Positions 25,313 to 34,979 of a DNA stretch of 40,372 bases are shown piece by piece. Numbering within the stretch: position 1 is the stretch's first letter; the number at the start of each line of letters is the position of its first letter. This stretch comes from an uncultured Alphaproteobacteria bacterium (GTDB lineage: Bacteria; Pseudomonadota; Alphaproteobacteria; UBA9655): contig CAJQNC010000065.1 of the NCBI GenBank assembly GCA_905479605.1, positions 1 to 40,372 on the forward strand. The letters run 5' to 3'. Under the pieces are notes generated by a model, which saw nothing but the letters and a program-made list of their open reading frames with translations, had not been told where the DNA came from and made no database searches. Both the position numbers and the translations under genes were made by a program.

Positions 25313-27094
25313 CTAACTGGCTTCTTTACGAACTTCTTCAATAAGCCCTTCTCTAACATCTTCGACAACCAACTGAACCTTAGTGCTTCCACCCCATTGA
25401 TCCAGTTTAAGTGAGCCAACTAGATCGAGTGGCTTTTGATCGGGTTGCAAGAGAGCATCACCAAAAGGCGTTCCAACAGCACGAAAAGCTACCCCTTTTA
25501 TGACCCCAGATCCCATCTGCTTCAGACTGAGGCGAATATGTTGTTGTCCAACTATCTGTGCATAGGTAATCACCACTTCCTCAAAAATGAATTTAGGAGA
25601 TGGATATCCGACGCCATAAGGAGCAAGCTTTTCTAACTCATAAGCCACTGTGGCAGTGACTGCACCGAGACTGAGGCTCCCATCTAGACGAATCTGAGGC
25701 GTTAGATCACTAGAGGCAGAAGCCTCCGACACAGCTTGATTCAATTCTTTCTGGAATGAAGAAATTGAATGACTGGTTAAAGAAAACCCTGCCGCCATAG
25801 CATGACCACCGCCTTTAACAAGCAGGCCCTTGTGACACATGCGATGCACGAAAGTTCCCATATCAAACCCAGAAATTGACCGAGCTGACCCTTTGGCCAT
25901 ATCTCCTTCAATACTAATGACACAAGTTGGTTTATTCCACTGGTCCTTCATACGGCCAGCAGCAATACCAATAACCCCTTCGTGCCACCCCTCACTGGAG
26001 AGAACCAATGCTGGGGAGTCAATTTGCTGTTCAGCTTGTTTTGCTGCATCTTCTAGAACAGACTTCTCGATATCTTTTCGCTGAGCATTATAGGACTCTA
26101 ACTCCTCAGCAATTTCCTGCGCCTTGGTACTGCTTGTGCACGTCAGTAATCGTGTCCCTAAAGAAGCGTCGCCCACACGTCCTCCAGCATTTATCCGAGG
26201 CCCTAATATAAAACCCAGGTGATAAGCAGCTGGTAGCACATCAATTCCTGCTATATCGGAAAGAGCTGTGAGACCGACATTCTGCCTCTTTGCTAGCACA
26301 CGCAACCCCTGGACAACAAATGCCCGATTCAATCCCATGAGTGGCATTACATCACATACTGTCCCCAAAGCGACCAAATCAAGAAACTTAAGCAGATCCG
26401 GCTCTTCCCGATTTAGATAAAAACCAACATCCCTCAGTGCACGATTAAGAGCAACCATAAGTAAGAAGCTGATTCCCACAGCGGCACATGTTTTTACCTT
26501 TTGAGATGTTTCACTGTTTTCATCTAAACGGTTAGGATTCACTACAGCGATAGCATCAGGTAACTTAGCCTCAGCAACATGGTGATCAATAACGATAACA
26601 TCCAAACCCATATCTTTTGCGGCAGCCAGTGGCTCAAATGAAGTTGTGCCACAGTCCAATGTAAGAACCACTCTACATCCTCGCCGCTGCAAATCCTGCA
26701 TTGCACCGACGTTAGGGCCATATCCTTCTTTAACTCGATCAGGTATATAAAACTCGACCTTATAACCTACTTCTGTCAGGAAATTGTAAAGGAGAGCTGT
26801 AGATGTAGCTCCATCAACATCGTAGTCGCCAAGCAGACCAACCGTCTCTCCCTTTTGGTGAGCCGTAACCAATCTCTCCACAGCTTTTTCCATGTCTTTT
26901 AGGTCAGATGGGTTTGGCAAAAGCCCTCGGATGGTTGGTGATAAAATATTATGAGCTGTCTCTAGATCAGCGCCCCTGCCTGCCAAAACACGAGCTGATA
27001 TGGCCGAGAGATTAAAGCGCTGGCAAAATGCCTCTACGAGTCGAGATTCAACCGCTCGAGAAACCCATAATTTTTTGGAATAAGATAATGACAC
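25313..27094 (-). CDS. recJ: single-stranded-DNA-specific exonuclease RecJ
   Basis: This 593-residue 5'-3' ssDNA exonuclease acts in recombination and mismatch repair. The DHH phosphoesterase motifs are visible: DYDVDGATS (90-98), TLDCGT (145-150), VIDHH (168-172) and the DHHA1 motif GGGHAMAAGFS. The C-terminal OB-like domain follows to the end. Length is normal. It starts 170 bp from plsY, transcribed divergently. Confidence 0.95.
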   Translation of the reverse strand: MSLSYSKKLWVSRAVESRLVEAFCQRFNLSAISARVLAGRGADLETAHNILSPTIRGLLPNPSDLKDMEKAVERLVTAHQKGETVGLLGDYDVDGATSTALLYNFLTEVGYKVEFYIPDRVKEGYGPNVGAMQDLQRRGCRVVLTLDCGTTSFEPLAAAKDMGLDVIVIDHHVAEAKLPDAIAVVNPNRLDENSETSQKVKTCAAVGISFLLMVALNRALRDVGFYLNREEPDLLKFLDLVALGTVCDVMPLMGLNRAFVVQGLRVLAKRQNVGLTALSDIAGIDVLPAAYHLGFILGPRINAGGRVGDASLGTRLLTCTSSTKAQEIAEELESYNAQRKDIEKSVLEDAAKQAEQQIDSPALVLSSEGWHEGVIGIAAGRMKDQWNKPTCVISIEGDMAKGSARSISGFDMGTFVHRMCHKGLLVKGGGHAMAAGFSLTSHSISSFQKELNQAVSEASASSDLTPQIRLDGSLSLGAVTATVAYELEKLAPYGVGYPSPKFIFEEVVITYAQIVGQQHIRLSLKQMGSGVIKGVAFRAVGTPFGDALLQPDQKPLDLVGSLKLDQWGGSTKVQLVVEDVREGLIEEVRKEAS

Positions 27095-27174
27095 GCCAGA
27101 GAAATCCTTGTTTATTTCACCGCATTAAAACGTGTTTGAAAAAATATGTGAAGCTTTAAATTGAAGTTACCTAA

Positions 27175-27180
27175 TATAAT
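27175..27180 (+). promoter_or_regulatory. candidate -10 box for the plsY-dprA-topA-rnr run
   Basis: A perfect TATAAT stands 84 bp before the plsY ATG. No good -35 hexamer is found at the right distance, so support is from the -10 alone and from its place in the recJ/plsY divergent gap. Confidence 0.35.
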
Positions 27181-27264
27181 CAACCCCAGTCCCATCTTCC
27201 CCCTTCCCAAGTGGAAACAATCCATGTAACAATCTTTGCAAAGAATGAACGACGAAAAGAGTCC

Positions 27265-27873
27265 ATGTCTTATTTTTGGTTAGAAATTATAATCCTTGCA
27301 ATAGCTTACACCCTAGGTTCCATACCCACGGGAATCATTGTCTCTAAGTTTTTAAAAACACCGAACCCCCGTGCTAGCGGCTCTGGCAATATCGGAACGA
27401 CCAATATGTTGCGCACAGGTGGGAAAAAAGCCGCCGCGATCACTTTTGTTATCGATATGCTAAAAGGTGTATTGGCAGTAGCCATATCTTATAGCTTCAC
27501 CCCCGACCTCTACCAACTCGCAGGCATGATATCTGTTATCGGGCACATCTTTCCCGTATGGCTTGTTTTCAAAGGTGGTAAAGGCATTGCGACAGCTCTA
27601 GGTGTCATCATTGCCTGGGATTATCAAATAGCCATTGCCTGCGTCATCACATGGATTGCTCTCGTGGGAACGACTCGCTATGTATCTGTTGGGTCTATCG
27701 GCGCTGTGATTATAGCACCCATAGCAACAATAGCCCTGGATAAAACCGTATTCCTTGAAGCCACATTGGTATTAGTCGCTCTCATACTTATATCTCACAG
27801 AGAAAATATTACCCGCCTCATCAAAGGTAAGGAATACAAAGTTGGAGAAAAATCAGACAAAAAGTCAAAGTAG
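27265..27873 (+). CDS. plsY: glycerol-3-phosphate acyltransferase PlsY
   Basis: The 202-residue integral membrane enzyme has about five membrane segments and acylates glycerol-3-phosphate from acyl-phosphate, the first step of phospholipid synthesis. The three conserved cytoplasmic motifs are GSGNIGTTNMLR (usually GATN), KGGKGIATALG and HRENITRLIKG. I chose the ATG at 27265 (MSYFWLEI), since it gives the family N-terminus directly before the first membrane helix. An ATG at 27211 would add 18 polar residues. The C-terminus overlaps the inferred dprA start. Confidence 0.94.
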   Translation: MSYFWLEIIILAIAYTLGSIPTGIIVSKFLKTPNPRASGSGNIGTTNMLRTGGKKAAAITFVIDMLKGVLAVAISYSFTPDLYQLAGMISVIGHIFPVWLVFKGGKGIATALGVIIAWDYQIAIACVITWIALVGTTRYVSVGSIGAVIIAPIATIALDKTVFLEATLVLVALILISHRENITRLIKGKEYKVGEKSDKKSK

Positions 27874-28961
27874 GCTTAGTGAAGATGAGTTAGTCTGCTG
27901 GCTTCGGTTGAGCCGGTCAGACTTTCGAGCGTCTGTTACGCCAATTCCAAAAAGCAAGTTCCGCACTTCAAGCCTTGCCTGAACTCGCTAAACTAGGGGG
28001 CAAACCTTCAACTCTCAAAATATGTTCTGAGCAAGAGGCGCTCACAGAAATAGACGCTTTAAAAAAATATGAGGCAGAATTAATCGCTTTGTGTGACCCT
28101 CTCTACCCTCCCCTGCTTCGTGAGATTCCAGCTGCACCCCCTCTTATTACATACAAAGGCCAAATAGGGCTTGCTTCTCAAAAAAGCTTTGCCATTGTCG
28201 GAGCTCGCAATGCTTCCATGGTGGGGAAGAAGTTAGCCACAGACTTGAGTCTCGAGTTGGGCCAACAAAGTTGGGTCGTCATATCAGGCCTAGCCCGAGG
28301 AATTGATACCTGCGCCCATGAAGCATCCCTTGCGACAGGAACTATAGCTGTACTCGCAGGAGGTATAGATAATATATACCCATCTCATAATAGAAAACTA
28401 TATGAAGAAATTTCTGAAAAAGGGTTACTGATAGCTGAGTCTCCCTATGGCACACAACCCAAAGCGAAGCTATTCCCACGCCGCAACCGCATCATTTCTG
28501 GCCTTTCTCAGGCAACCTTGGTTGTCGAAGCGGCCCTAAAGTCAGGATCTTTAGTCACAGCCCGTTATGCCTTAGAACAAGGCCGGGATGTATTCGCTGT
28601 TCCTGGAAGCCCCTTGGACCCTCGAGCTCGTGGAACTAACCATCTCATCCGTCAAGGGGCTATCCTCACTGAATCTTATGAAGACATTGCCAGAGAGTTA
28701 CTAAATGACCTACCCACTTCGAAAATTTCAAAAGATTCCAATGAATTACAACACGATCTTTCTTCCCAAGAATTGAGCCCTCTTCGTAAGCTTCTTATGG
28801 AAAATCTGAGTTATACTCCCATAAGAGTTGACAATTTGCTTGAGGAGTATCACATTCCCCCTGCGGCCTTATGGTCGATTTTGCTTGAATTGGAGATTGC
28901 TGGCCGGCTGAATCGTCAGCCTGGCGGGTATATTTCCCTTAAACCTAAACAGAGAGAATGA
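27842..28961 (+). pseudogene. dprA: DNA processing protein DprA, frame broken near the N-terminus
   Basis: DprA loads RecA on incoming single-stranded DNA during transformation. The main frame holds its Rossmann core (FAIVGARNAS, ISGLARGIDTCAHEASL, GGIDNIYP, ESPYGTQPKAKLFPRRNRIIS, SGSLVTARYALEQGRD) and a C-terminal winged helix. But that frame has a stop at 27909-27911. The true N-terminus lies in another frame: from a TTG at 27842 (AAGGA upstream) one reads LSEDELVCWLRLSRS, and the main frame resumes with QTFERLLRQFQ. The family has S-E-N-V-G between these. Loss of 14 bp between two GGTCAG repeats would explain the missing residues and the shift; only one GGTCAG (27915-27920) remains. Restored, it would be about 377 residues. 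A shortened protein from TTG 27975 could still be made. Confidence 0.75.
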
Positions 28962-31297
28962 TGAACGTCGTCATTGTTGAGTCGCCTGCTAAGGCAAAAA
29001 CTATCGGAAAATATCTAGGCAAAGACTATACGGTACTTGCCAGTTTTGGCCATGTGCGAGATTTACCTTCCAAGTCAGGCTCTGTCGATCCAGATAAGGA
29101 TTTCTCCATGATTTGGCAGGTCAGCCCTGACTCAAAGAAGCATGTTGCTGAAATTTGTAAGGCCGTAAAGACTGCTGATCATGTATATCTTGCCACTGAC
29201 CCTGACCGCGAGGGAGAGGCTATCTCGTGGCATATAACTGAAATGCTCCAGGAAAAAGGTTTGCTCAAAAAGATAAAACCAGAACGCATTTCCTTTAACG
29301 CAATCACGAAATCAACCGTTCTGGATGCGCTCAAAGCTCCTCGGGATGTTGACCAAGACCTAGTTGAAGCCTACTTGGCTCGCCTGAGCTTGGACTATCT
29401 CGTCGGATTCACCCTTTCCCCAGTGCTTTGGCGAAAGTTGCCTGGCACCAAGTCTGCTGGCCGAGTGCAATCAGTAACTCTCCGTCTCGTCGTAGATCGA
29501 GAAATTGAGATAGACCAATTCAAACCACAAGAATATTGGACACTTGATTCAACATTCACCACCCAGAATGATGAGAATTTCAAGGCCCGCCTAACCCATT
29601 TGGGTGGCAAGAAACTTGACCGCTTCGACATAAATTCTGAAGACAAAGCTATGTCGGCTCTGAAATTGATCGAAGCCCAAAGCTACAAAGTTTCCTCTGT
29701 TGAAAAGAAGCGAGTCAAACGCAACCCACGCCCGCCTTTCATCACCTCCACTCTACAACAAGAGGCCAGCCGTAAACTTGGTTTTGGTGCCAAGAAAACC
29801 ATGCAGATCGCCCAAAAGCTTTATGAGGGCATTGATATCGGTGGGGAAGTTACCGGCCTTATTACCTACATGCGTACCGACTCTATCCAGGTCGAACCAG
29901 CAGCAGTGATGTCTAGCCGTGACGTTATAGAGCAAAAATTTGGCAAGGAGTATGTACCCTCCTCTCCTCGCATGTACAAAAGTAAACTAAAGAACGCACA
30001 GGAAGCTCACGAAGCTATCCGCCCCACTGTTCTCTCTCGTGATCCGGATAGCCTCAGGGATCGCTTAGACAATGATCAAATGCGTCTCTACGAATTGATT
30101 TGGAAACGGATGATGGCTTCACAAATGGCCAGCGCTGAAGTTGACCAGACCAGTGTGGACATACTATCAGATGATGGAAAAATCACTTTCCGTGCCAATG
30201 GCTCTATTATTGCCTTTGATGGCTTCCTTAAGCTTTATCGTGAAGGATTGGATGAAGGGCAAAAGGACGAAGACGAAACAAATCTTCTTCCAGCTTTATC
30301 TGAAAATGACCCTGCGGATCGCAAAGAAACAACACCTCTGCAGAAATTCACCCTTCCTCCTCCTCGCTATACCGAGGCGAGCCTCATCAAGAAAATGGAA
30401 GAATTAAGCATAGGCCGCCCTTCCACTTATACTCGAACCATCCAAGTTCTCTATGACCGGGGATATGTGCGTGCAGAGAAGCGCCAGCTTTATGCTGAGG
30501 ATCGAGGCCGGATTCTCACGGCATTCCTTCTGAACTATTTTGAACGCTATGTACAATATAACTTTACTGCTGAGTTGGAAGAAGAACTAGACAATATTTC
30601 CAACGGAAGCCTAGAGTGGAAAGCAGTTCTTAATCAGTTCTGGAAAGATTTTATTGCAGCTATTGATGGAGCCAAAGATCTATCTATTCAAGAGGTTCTC
30701 GAACATCTTCAGAAAGACCTTGAAGACCATCTCTTTCCCCCTAAAGCTGATGGCTCTAACTCTCACCAATGCCCCGATTGTAAGGACGGTCTTTTAAATC
30801 TGCGTTTAGGACGTTTTGGACCCTTTATTGCTTGCTCCAGCTATCCTGAATGTAAATATACTCGTAAGCTTACAGAAGGCGATTCAGAGGAAGAATCTAC
30901 TGAAGAAAGATTTGAGAAACGCGAACTAGGCGTTGATCCTGAATCTGAGCTACCTGTGCGCGTTAAGAAGGGCCCCTATGGCTTTTATGTACAATGGGGC
31001 GATGCCGCTAAAGGAAAAAAACCGAAGCGTGCAGGTCTTCCCAAAGGTCAAGACCCCAATACGTTTACTCTCGAACAAGCCATTTCTTTAGGTGCACTGC
31101 CTAGGGACGTAGGTATCCACCCTGAATCTAGCGAAATGATCACGGCAGGTATTGGTCGTTTCGGACCCTATATCAAGCATGGCAAGACCTACGTCTCTCT
31201 TAAAGGTGATGATAATGTCTTAACTATCGGGCTGAACCGAGCTGTGGTGCTCATAGCTGAGAACGCCAAAAAACCTAAGCAGAAGAAAAAAGCGTAA
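28958..31297 (+). CDS. topA: DNA topoisomerase I
   Basis: This 779-residue type IA topoisomerase relaxes negative supercoils. The TOPRIM domain has VESPAKAKTIGKYLG (7-21) and DPDREGEA (81-88). The active tyrosine is Y304 in LITYMRTDS. A C-terminal four-Cys zinc motif (CPDC...CSSYPEC) is followed by two repeats of the GFYVQWG/GRFGPYI type and a Lys-rich tail. The ATG overlaps the dprA TGA (ATGATG), so the second ATG at 28961 is also possible. rnr starts directly after its stop. Confidence 0.96.
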   Translation: MMNVVIVESPAKAKTIGKYLGKDYTVLASFGHVRDLPSKSGSVDPDKDFSMIWQVSPDSKKHVAEICKAVKTADHVYLATDPDREGEAISWHITEMLQEKGLLKKIKPERISFNAITKSTVLDALKAPRDVDQDLVEAYLARLSLDYLVGFTLSPVLWRKLPGTKSAGRVQSVTLRLVVDREIEIDQFKPQEYWTLDSTFTTQNDENFKARLTHLGGKKLDRFDINSEDKAMSALKLIEAQSYKVSSVEKKRVKRNPRPPFITSTLQQEASRKLGFGAKKTMQIAQKLYEGIDIGGEVTGLITYMRTDSIQVEPAAVMSSRDVIEQKFGKEYVPSSPRMYKSKLKNAQEAHEAIRPTVLSRDPDSLRDRLDNDQMRLYELIWKRMMASQMASAEVDQTSVDILSDDGKITFRANGSIIAFDGFLKLYREGLDEGQKDEDETNLLPALSENDPADRKETTPLQKFTLPPPRYTEASLIKKMEELSIGRPSTYTRTIQVLYDRGYVRAEKRQLYAEDRGRILTAFLLNYFERYVQYNFTAELEEELDNISNGSLEWKAVLNQFWKDFIAAIDGAKDLSIQEVLEHLQKDLEDHLFPPKADGSNSHQCPDCKDGLLNLRLGRFGPFIACSSYPECKYTRKLTEGDSEEESTEERFEKRELGVDPESELPVRVKKGPYGFYVQWGDAAKGKKPKRAGLPKGQDPNTFTLEQAISLGALPRDVGIHPESSEMITAGIGRFGPYIKHGKTYVSLKGDDNVLTIGLNRAVVLIAENAKKPKQKKKA

Positions 31298-33469
31298 GTG
31301 GCTCGAAAATCCAAGAAAAAACCTCTCCCTTCTAAGGATGATATCTTAGCCTTCATCAATGAAAGCTCTATAAACGTGAGCAAACGGGAAATTGCTCGTG
31401 CATTTCATATCAAGGGTGAAGAGCGGATTTGGCTGAAGGGAATTTTAAAAGAAATGGCTGAAGAGGGCCTTTTGGCGCAAAAAGGCCGTCGCCAGGTCCT
31501 TATTAAAGATAAACTCCCACCTGTTATGGTCTGCACTCTGACGAGCGAGTTTTCGCCTGATGGTGAACCTCTACTTGAACCAACCAATGATGAATTCTCA
31601 CCAGCACCTAAGATTATCCTCGATGATTCACGGGCTGCTAAACTGGCCCCAGGAGAGCAACTCCTGGTTAGGCTACGTAAAGAAGACGATTTTTATATTG
31701 CTAAAATGATGAAACGCTTAGATGGCAAAGCTCAGGAGATGGTAGGTGTCGTGCATATAACCAAAGGCGCACCACATTTGGCTCCATGTACAAGGCAAGA
31801 AGGACGTAAATACCCCATCAAAAATCTTCCTCCTGATATCGAAGCCGGAGATCTGGTCCTCGCCTCCATTTCATCGTCATCACATCATGGAAAACGTATC
31901 GCTAAGATCAAACAACGGCTTGGAGAGCAAGGTGCTCCTGATACCTTGAGTACACTCTCAATACACTCATTACAGATTCCTCATATTTTTCCTACCGAAG
32001 CTCTACAGCAAGCAAGAAAAGAACTAACCGTTCCTCCCCTCGGGCAACGTGAAGATCTACGCCACCTGCCGTTAGTCACAATCGATGGTGAGGACGCCAA
32101 GGACTTCGACGATGCTGTATGGGCAGAACACACTGAGGATGAGGGGTGGCACTTAATCGTTGCCATTGCCGATGTGGCTCATTATGTTCATCCTAATACG
32201 CCACTGGACAAAGAAGCCTATCTGCGTGGCAACTCTGTGTACCTGCCCGATCAAGTTATTCCAATGCTACCTGAAGAGCTTTCCAATGACCTGTGCTCCT
32301 TACGGCCAAATAAAGATCGAGCTTCCTTTGCTGTACACTTGTGGCTGGATCAGCAAGGTCGACTCAAAAAACATAAATTTGTCCGAGCCTTGATCAAGTC
32401 TCATGCCCGCCTGACTTACAACCAAGTCAAAGAAGCTCTTGATGGCAACCCTGATAAAATTACAGCACCTCTTATGGATGAGATTATTCATCCACTATTT
32501 GGAGCCTTTGAGGAATTAAAGAAAGCCCGACAATCCCGCGGAACTCTAGATTTCGATATCCCCGAACAACGTATTGTCTTTGCTGATGATGGCAACGTGG
32601 CTGAGGTGGTTCCTTTGATACGCAACGAAGCGCATATGCTGATCGAAGAATTCATGATTCTTGCCAATGTGGCAGCAGCACAGCAGTTGGAGCAACGTAA
32701 TGCACCCTGCATGTACCGTATTCATGAGCCTCCCTCTGAAGAAAAAATTGCAGCTTTACGTGAGACTCTCAAAGGGTTGGGACTTAAATTGCCAAAGGGT
32801 CAGGTCGTTTTGCCAAAGACCTTCTCTCAACTCATTGAGGCTTCTAAAGAAACTCCTCACCATTCTCTTGTCAGTGAATTGGCACTTCGTAGCCAAATGC
32901 AGGCTCGCTATGATCCCAGCAATGCAGGTCATTTCGGCCTTAACCTGACTCGCTATGCCCACTTTACGTCACCAATTCGCCGCTATGCAGACTTGGTGGT
33001 GCATCGTAGCCTTATCAGTTCTCTAGATCTAGGCAAAGATGGACTCAGTGGCCATGAAATCTTTGAAGAAATGGCCAAGCATATCTCCACCACGGACCGC
33101 CGTGCAGAACAAGCCGAACGCGACGTAAAAGCACGCTTCATATCCGCTTATCTGCAGACCCATATCGGTAAAGAGTTCTTAGGTAGAATCCGCGGTGTCG
33201 TTAACTTTGGCTTATTTGTGGAACTCAATGGCTTGGGCATGGATGGCCTGGTACCCATGTCTCTCCTGCCTAATGACTATTGGGTCTTTGAAGAAAGCAA
33301 GCATCAGTTGATTGGAAGACGCACTCGTCATACCTATACCCTGGGAGATCCTATTACCGTTCGCCTGGTAGATGTGAATCCCCTCGCAAATTCTGTCACA
33401 CTTGAAGTGTCAGAAGGGCCAAAAACTAAATCAATGAAGAAAAAACCAAAAAAGCCGCAAATTCGTTGA
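31298..33469 (+). CDS. rnr: ribonuclease R
   Basis: The 723-residue 3'-5' exoribonuclease has an N-terminal winged-helix region (about 13-70), cold-shock-like domains, the RNB catalytic domain with TIDGEDAKDFDDA (261-273; the metal-binding Asp residues), SPIRRYADLVVHR near its end, a C-terminal S1 domain (GRIRGVVNFGLFVEL) and a Lys-rich tail. It degrades structured RNA and works in RNA quality control. The start is GTG at 31298, immediately after the topA TAA. The topA-rnr junction is common in Alphaproteobacteria. Confidence 0.95.
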   Translation: MARKSKKKPLPSKDDILAFINESSINVSKREIARAFHIKGEERIWLKGILKEMAEEGLLAQKGRRQVLIKDKLPPVMVCTLTSEFSPDGEPLLEPTNDEFSPAPKIILDDSRAAKLAPGEQLLVRLRKEDDFYIAKMMKRLDGKAQEMVGVVHITKGAPHLAPCTRQEGRKYPIKNLPPDIEAGDLVLASISSSSHHGKRIAKIKQRLGEQGAPDTLSTLSIHSLQIPHIFPTEALQQARKELTVPPLGQREDLRHLPLVTIDGEDAKDFDDAVWAEHTEDEGWHLIVAIADVAHYVHPNTPLDKEAYLRGNSVYLPDQVIPMLPEELSNDLCSLRPNKDRASFAVHLWLDQQGRLKKHKFVRALIKSHARLTYNQVKEALDGNPDKITAPLMDEIIHPLFGAFEELKKARQSRGTLDFDIPEQRIVFADDGNVAEVVPLIRNEAHMLIEEFMILANVAAAQQLEQRNAPCMYRIHEPPSEEKIAALRETLKGLGLKLPKGQVVLPKTFSQLIEASKETPHHSLVSELALRSQMQARYDPSNAGHFGLNLTRYAHFTSPIRRYADLVVHRSLISSLDLGKDGLSGHEIFEEMAKHISTTDRRAEQAERDVKARFISAYLQTHIGKEFLGRIRGVVNFGLFVELNGLGMDGLVPMSLLPNDYWVFEESKHQLIGRRTRHTYTLGDPITVRLVDVNPLANSVTLEVSEGPKTKSMKKKPKKPQIR

Positions 33470-33615
33470 TAGCTCCAGGGATTTTTCTTATCACCCACAC
33501 ACGGACGTACCCTTGATCAAGTTTGAAAAACAGCCATAAACCTTGACAAATCGGCTCATTTCCTAGAGATTGGTCATCGAATGATTTAGAACAAATTCAA
33601 GAATTTAATATATTT

Positions 33616-34947
33616 ATGCCTAATATATCCACTCTCAAAGCTGAACACCCCCATATTTTTAACAACAGAGCATGGGTAGTCTGGGGCATCGCTGCCGTTT
33701 TCTATGCATTCCAGTTTATGTTGCGGGTGTCACCTGGTGTCCTGGCTAACGATTTGATGCGTGACTTTCAGATTGATGCCTGTTCTTTAGGCCTTTTGAC
33801 AGCTTGTTACTATTATGCTTACTCCTCCTTGCAAATTCCTGCAGGGGCGCTGATGGATAGGCTTAAGCCGCGAAAGATGATGACTTTTGCTGCGATACTT
33901 TGCTCATCAGGATGCTTAATCTTTGCATCATCCAGTGACCTCTTCATGGCTAGCATCGGCCGAACCATGATCGGAGCGGGCTCTGCTTTTGCTTTCCTCA
34001 GCTGCTTAAAGCTAGCAACTCTTTGGTTCCCTTCTCGAAAGCTTCCTTTGGTCGTCGGCCTTACCTTATGTTTGGGTACGATGGGAGCCATTTTTGCAAG
34101 TTCACCTTTAGCTTGGTTATCGGAAATGGTGGGGTGGCGTTCTGCGTTATGGGCCATTTCATTTTTAGGTTTCACCATTGCCACCTGTGGGTGGATATTT
34201 ATTCGTGACTATCCATGTGAGGTCATGAAGGCTGACCATACGGAACAACAGGAAAATATGCCATGGTACAAATCAGTATCTACAGTGGCAACAAACCCTC
34301 AGTGCTGGCTTATCGGTATTTTTGGCGGATTAATGTACGTCCCCCTCTCCGCTTTTGCAGACTTGTGGGGAGTTCCTTTTCTCATGGCGAAATACAACAT
34401 TTCCAACGCCTCTGCAGGGTTTGCTTCAGCCATGTTTTATGTTGGCATTGGAATTGGAGCTCCCTTATTTTCATATGTCACCAACTATTTCAAAGCCTTC
34501 CGACCTGCCATCCAACTTTCTGCACTTGTAGGCGCAATATTCTTTCTTATTGCCATCTATATGCCTGGCCTCTCATTTACCGTGACAGCTTTATGCCTTC
34601 TTATGGCAGGCCTTGCCCTCGGCGGGCAATTCCTAGCTTTTTCAATTACGGTAGAGATTAACCCCAGCTATGCCAGTGGTACTGCCGGTGGATTTCACAA
34701 TATGATCTGCATGATGAGTGGGGTAATTACTCAGCCACTTATTGGTTGGATTTTGAAATCCGTATGGACAGGCGAATATGTCGAAGGCATTCCCAACTAT
34801 ACCCTAGGGAACTATCAAGTCGCACTTTGCATCGTACCAGGAGCCTTAATGTTGGCAACAATTATACCCTGGTTAATCCGTGAGGTATATGTTACATCCT
34901 CAGACGAGGTACACCCTGTGGATCAAAAGCAGAAATCTACTGTTTGA
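33616..34947 (+). CDS. MFS transporter (tandem paralogue 1)
   Basis: This 443-residue transporter of the major facilitator superfamily has about 12 hydrophobic segments. The A-motif-like loop DRLKPRKMM lies between helices 2 and 3, and the conserved RTMIGAGSAFAFLSCLK is in helix 4. Similar pairs occur in Legionella, Coxiella and Rickettsia-like bacteria, but the substrate is not known. It is closely related to the next gene, 33 bp downstream. The 146-bp gap before it holds no gene. Confidence 0.88.
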   Translation: MPNISTLKAEHPHIFNNRAWVVWGIAAVFYAFQFMLRVSPGVLANDLMRDFQIDACSLGLLTACYYYAYSSLQIPAGALMDRLKPRKMMTFAAILCSSGCLIFASSSDLFMASIGRTMIGAGSAFAFLSCLKLATLWFPSRKLPLVVGLTLCLGTMGAIFASSPLAWLSEMVGWRSALWAISFLGFTIATCGWIFIRDYPCEVMKADHTEQQENMPWYKSVSTVATNPQCWLIGIFGGLMYVPLSAFADLWGVPFLMAKYNISNASAGFASAMFYVGIGIGAPLFSYVTNYFKAFRPAIQLSALVGAIFFLIAIYMPGLSFTVTALCLLMAGLALGGQFLAFSITVEINPSYASGTAGGFHNMICMMSGVITQPLIGWILKSVWTGEYVEGIPNYTLGNYQVALCIVPGALMLATIIPWLIREVYVTSSDEVHPVDQKQKSTV

Positions 34948-34979
34948 TCTCATAATTTAACGCCAGACCGGGCAAGCTG

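Noticed and set aside
33819-34184. Long open frame antisense to the first MFS gene
   Set aside because: It is the mirror of a clear membrane-protein gene and has no family motif or Shine-Dalgarno; the same artefact occurs opposite the second MFS gene (35186-35545).
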